DNA from: Mariniphaga sp.
GTDB lineage: Bacteria; Bacteroidota; Bacteroidia; Bacteroidales; Prolixibacteraceae
Direction: 5' to 3'
DNA length: 6,278 bases
NCBI GenBank assembly: GCA_025363795.1
Contig: JANYLE010000295.1
Span: 1 to 6,278 of the forward strand
Below are positions 4,504 to 6,278 of the stretch, one piece after another. Every line of letters begins with the position of its first letter. Positions within the stretch are counted from its first letter, which is position 1. Below the pieces are notes generated by a model. That model saw only the letters and a list, made by a program, of their open reading frames with translations. It was not told the DNA's origin and did not search any database. The translations under genes were made by a program, and so were the position numbers.

Positions 4504-6278
4504 CTACCACGTTCTCTTTTCCATCCACTCCTTAAGTTCGTCATTGAGCGATTCCCAATTCTTCATTTCTTTTTCAACCTGTTTTTTACTTGCACCGTAG
4601 GTGTTAAAGAGCGAACCATTATCAATTGTTGACGGATCGGCCAACTTTTTATCCATTACTGCAATTTCCTCTTCGAGTTTCGAAATCTGATATTCGGATT
4701 CGCTGATTTGCTTTTCGACGCGGCTGATCATCTTGTTAATCTCTTTGCGCTCTTCAAAACTCACCGTAACAACTTCTTTTACTACCTCTTTTTTTTCTTT
4801 TTTCTGAGGTGCAGAGATTTCCAATTCTCGCAGCGATTCCAATTTCCGCTTCCGAAGGAATTCATAAACGCCACCCAGGTGCTGGCGGGTCTTGTGATGC
4901 CTGAATTCATAAACGGTATCAACCAGGCCATCAAGGAACTCACGGTCATGCGACACGACAAGTAAAGTTCCGTCAAAATCAATTAAAGCTTGTTTCAGTA
5001 AACCTTTGGAATGGATATCCAAATGGTTGGTTGGCTCATCCAGCACCAGAAAATTAACCGGCTCAAGCAGCAATCTAATCATTGCCAATCGTGAGCGTTC
5101 ACCACCGGAAAGCACCTTCACCTTTTTATCAGCATCCTGTCCCGAAAACATAAATGCACCTAAAATATCCCTGATTTTCGTCCGTATATCACCCACTGCC
5201 ATCTCATCAATTGTTTCAAAGGCTGTGAGTTCTTCGTTTAATGCCGAAGCCTGATTCTGTGCGAAATATCCTATTTTAACATTGTATCCCAGCTTTTGTT
5301 CTCCAGTACAATCCAGGTCCTGCATAATAATCCGGGCCATTGTACTCTTCCCCTCACCGTTCTTGCCAACGAAAGCGATACGGTCTCCCCTCTCAAGCGT
5401 AAGATCAACATCATCAAGAACCAGTTTATCACCATAGCTTTTGCTCACCCCTTTTCCTTCGAAAACAATATTTCCCGAGCGGGGCGAAGGTGGAAACTTA
5501 ATATTCAAAGAGCGGTTATCCTCTTCATCAATCTCGATCCGGTCAACTTTGTCCAATTGCTTAATACGCGATTGAACCTGCACAGATTTGGTAGCTTTAT
5601 ACCTGAACCTCGCAATGAAATCCTCAGTACCCTGAATCATTTTTTGCTGATTTACAAAAGCAGCCATTTGCTGTTCGCGCCGTTCTTTACGCAGCACAAG
5701 GTATTTACTGTAATTAACTTTGTAATCGTATATTTTTCCAAGGCTGATCTCTACCGTACGGTTAGTCACATTGTCCAGGAAAGCCCGGTCATGGGAGACG
5801 AGCACTACTGCACCCTGGTAATCCTTCAGAAAGCTTTCGAGCCATTCGATTGACTCAATATCAAGGTGGTTGGTCGGTTCATCAAGCAGAAAAACATTGG
5901 GTTTCTTCAGCAAAATTTTTGCCAATTCGATCCTCATTCTCCATCCACCCGAAAACTCCGACGTTGCCCGATCGAAATCGGTCCGTTCGAAACCAAGACC
6001 AATCAATGTCTGCTCAATATCAACGTGAAAATTGTTGCCACCCATCATGTGGAAACGCTCATTTGACTCGTGCATATCATTAATGATACTTTCATACTCA
6101 GCCGATTCGTAATCTTCACGAACCGAAAGCTCAGTATTGAGAAACTCGATATGTTTTTCGAGCTGCTGAATTTCGGCGAATGCTGTAACAGCTTCTTCCA
6201 TGAGTGTTCTCGAATCAGCCAGCTCCATCTGCTGTGGAAGGTACCCAACTGTAATATCACGCGGAACAACAACGCGCC
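4504..6278 (-). CDS. YheS-like ABC-F family ATPase (N-terminus outside window)
   Basis: This soluble protein has two ATPase domains and no membrane part, as in ABC-F factors that bind the ribosomal E site and act on translation. The frame stays open past the ATG at 6228-6226 to the window edge, with PRDITVGYLPQQ preceding that Met. The true start and first Walker A therefore lie outside, and about 590 residues are visible. Numbered from that internal Met, the first ABC domain has signature FSGGWRMRIELA (92-103), Walker B FLLDEPTNHLD (113-123) and H-loop SHDR (145-148). The interdomain linker includes IARFRYKATKSVQVQSRIKQ (205-224), the P-site-tRNA interaction motif region. The second domain has Walker A GKNGEGKS (288-295), signature LSGGERSR (373-380), catalytic Glu in LVLDEPTNHLD (E398) and H427. 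A charged linker then leads to a C-terminal coiled coil (about 490-572). The GW in the first signature and the linker favour YheS over EttA or Uup. Nothing indicates an antibiotic-resistance subtype. Confidence 0.95.
   Translation of the reverse strand, partial: RVVVPRDITVGYLPQQMELADSRTLMEEAVTAFAEIQQLEKHIEFLNTELSVREDYESAEYESIINDMHESNERFHMMGGNNFHVDIEQTLIGLGFERTDFDRATSEFSGGWRMRIELAKILLKKPNVFLLDEPTNHLDIESIEWLESFLKDYQGAVVLVSHDRAFLDNVTNRTVEISLGKIYDYKVNYSKYLVLRKERREQQMAAFVNQQKMIQGTEDFIARFRYKATKSVQVQSRIKQLDKVDRIEIDEEDNRSLNIKFPPSPRSGNIVFEGKGVSKSYGDKLVLDDVDLTLERGDRIAFVGKNGEGKSTMARIIMQDLDCTGEQKLGYNVKIGYFAQNQASALNEELTAFETIDEMAVGDIRTKIRDILGAFMFSGQDADKKVKVLSGGERSRLAMIRLLLEPVNFLVLDEPTNHLDIHSKGLLKQALIDFDGTLLVVSHDREFLDGLVDTVYEFRHHKTRQHLGGVYEFLRKRKLESLRELEISAPQKKEKKEVVKEVVTVSFEERKEINKMISRVEKQISESEYQISKLEEEIAVMDKKLADPSTIDNGSLFNTYGASKKQVEKEMKNWESLNDELKEWMEKRTW

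Noticed and set aside
5296..5853. Plus-strand open frame of 185 codons opposite the ABC-F gene.
   Set aside because: It lies wholly antisense to conserved ABC-F motifs and its translation has no domain character; it is a shadow of the real gene.
4504..6278. ABC-F protein as an antibiotic-resistance factor (ribosome protection).
   Set aside because: The linker and the FSGGW signature point to the housekeeping YheS-like group, and no resistance genes or mobile elements are nearby.
1..6278. Mobile element, prophage, defence island or CRISPR in the window.
   Set aside because: No transposase, integrase, terminal or tandem repeats, spacer array or phage genes are visible; the genes are mostly conserved housekeeping types in ordinary arrangement.

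Overview
The window looks like an ordinary chromosomal segment from a member of the Bacteroidota, most likely the order Bacteroidales. The evidence is the style of the Lrp/AsnC regulator, the YheS-like ABC-F protein and the ammonium transporter, the AT-rich spacers with few Shine-Dalgarno sequences, and several matches to the Bacteroidota -7 promoter consensus TAnnTTTG. This assignment is made by eye from protein character; no search was run.

Layout, left to right. Positions 2-442 (+) hold the C-terminal end of a tetratricopeptide-repeat (TPR) protein that enters from outside the window. It converges on an ammonium transporter gene at 536-1858 (-). A 368-base AT-rich stretch follows (1859-2226), containing a doubtful small reading frame (1986-2213, -) and a candidate amt promoter. 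Next is a multi-pass membrane protein of the uncharacterised DUF6629 type (2227-2919, -). It diverges from an Lrp/AsnC-family regulator (3198-3665, +) across a 278-base control region that holds four clear inverted repeats. The regulator ends 5 bases from the stop of rlmB, a 23S rRNA 2'-O-methyltransferase gene on the opposite strand (3671-4405, -). Upstream of rlmB on the same strand is a YheS-like ABC-F ATPase (4504-6278, -) whose N-terminus lies beyond the right edge.

Functionally there are two loose themes. RlmB and the ABC-F protein both act on the ribosome and may share a transcript. The ammonium transporter and the Lrp-type regulator suggest nitrogen or amino-acid response, but nothing in the sequence links them directly. 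The divergent pair of Lrp-type regulator and DUF6629 membrane protein is the most suggestive arrangement, because a local regulator often controls its own promoter and the neighbouring divergent gene. I found no phage, insertion sequence, CRISPR, tRNA, rRNA or defence system, and no strong evidence of an undescribed system. The palindrome-rich control region at 2920-3197 is the part most worth a second look.
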